This document shows, one piece after another, positions 4,803 through 5,052 of a stretch of DNA of 5,052 bases (positions are counted from its first letter, which is position 1; every line of letters begins with the position of its first letter). Source of the DNA: Nitrospinota bacterium (GTDB taxonomy: Bacteria > Nitrospinota > Nitrospinia > Nitrospinales > VA-1); assembly GCA_002731985.1 (NCBI GenBank), contig PCCT01000049.1, positions 1 to 5,052 of the forward strand. The letters run 5' to 3'. Made by a program: the position numbers and the translations under genes. The notes beneath the pieces were generated by a model. That model searched no databases, was not told where the DNA came from, and was given only the letters and a program-made list of their open reading frames with translations.

Positions 4803-5052
4803 ATGAACCAGATTTTGTTAACCAGAGGCTCTAATAAATTAATTTGGCTGGTATTTTCGCTGGTGCTGGGTTGGCCGGTTCATGGTTCGGCCTGGGGGCC
4901 GGAGGCACACCGTATTGTTGGCTTGATAGCCGATCAGCACCTACAGCCAGAGGTCCGAAAAAGAATCAAGCAGGATTTTAACATAACCAGTCTCGCAAAT
5001 GTAGCCAATTGGGCAGACCGTGTCAGGGATAAAAGTCGCAGGGCCCGTGGCA
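4803..5052 (+). CDS. S1/P1-type nuclease, N-terminal part (cut by window end)
   Basis: Only the first 83 residues are visible. A signal peptide spans residues 1-30: a basic start (R8, K12), a hydrophobic core LIWLVFSLVLGW and a GSA cleavage site. Cleavage would leave Trp31 as the mature N-terminus, followed by WGPEAHRIVGLIADQHL (31-47) and later LANVANWADRVR (64-75). This is the start of the S1/P1 zinc nuclease family, whose N-terminal Trp and the His of WGxxxH (here His36) bind zinc; the Asp of WAD (Asp72) is another ligand. Family members are secreted or periplasmic enzymes that cleave single-stranded nucleic acids and 3'-nucleotides, which may help phosphate or nucleotide scavenging. The ribosome binding site is weak (AGAGA around 4791). 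The gene diverges from plsC across 69 bp. The remaining zinc ligands lie beyond the window. Confidence 0.88.
   Translation, partial: MNQILLTRGSNKLIWLVFSLVLGWPVHGSAWGPEAHRIVGLIADQHLQPEVRKRIKQDFNITSLANVANWADRVRDKSRRARG

Overview
The window comes from a bacterial chromosome with moderate to low GC and clear Shine-Dalgarno sites. An acyltransferase and a secreted nuclease with a signal peptide suggest a Gram-negative (diderm) bacterium. I cannot place the phylum from sequence alone. A deltaproteobacterial or Nitrospinota-like lineage is only a guess.

Layout. Positions 1-98 hold the tail of an upstream unit and a strong rho-independent terminator. Positions 99-384 have no confident gene, but contain an open, protein-like frame (178-381) without a normal start. 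It ends 3 bp from the stop of the next gene on the opposite strand. Positions 385-2462 are a minus-strand pair: an A-type Fe-S carrier (IscA/ErpA family, 2121-2462), then a YgfZ-type folate-binding protein fused to a C-terminal TPR region (385-2148). The two genes overlap slightly, and a good sigma70-like promoter lies at 2544-2573. Positions 2463-2779 are the divergent intergenic region. Positions 2780-3947 are a plus-strand run: a BolA/IbaG-like protein, a monothiol glutaredoxin and a peroxiredoxin-fold protein, closed by a terminator at 3981-4009. Positions 3990-4733 carry a convergent plsC-type acyltransferase on the minus strand. Positions 4803-5052 are the 5' part of an S1/P1-type nuclease gene, divergent from plsC and cut by the window end.

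How the genes fit together. Four of the five genes in the central block belong to families known for iron-sulfur cluster delivery: A-type carriers pass clusters to apoproteins, YgfZ supports Fe-S enzymes in a folate-dependent way, and monothiol Grx and BolA form a [2Fe-2S]-bridged complex. They sit back to back around one 317-bp intergenic region, which looks like a compact Fe-S trafficking locus.

The unusual elements are the TPR extension on YgfZ, a peroxiredoxin-like partner whose peroxidatic cysteine position is Asp, a CGFT rather than CGFS motif in the glutaredoxin, and several A7-A10 tracts in the ygfZ coding strand. No CRISPR array, tRNA, rRNA or insertion sequence was seen.
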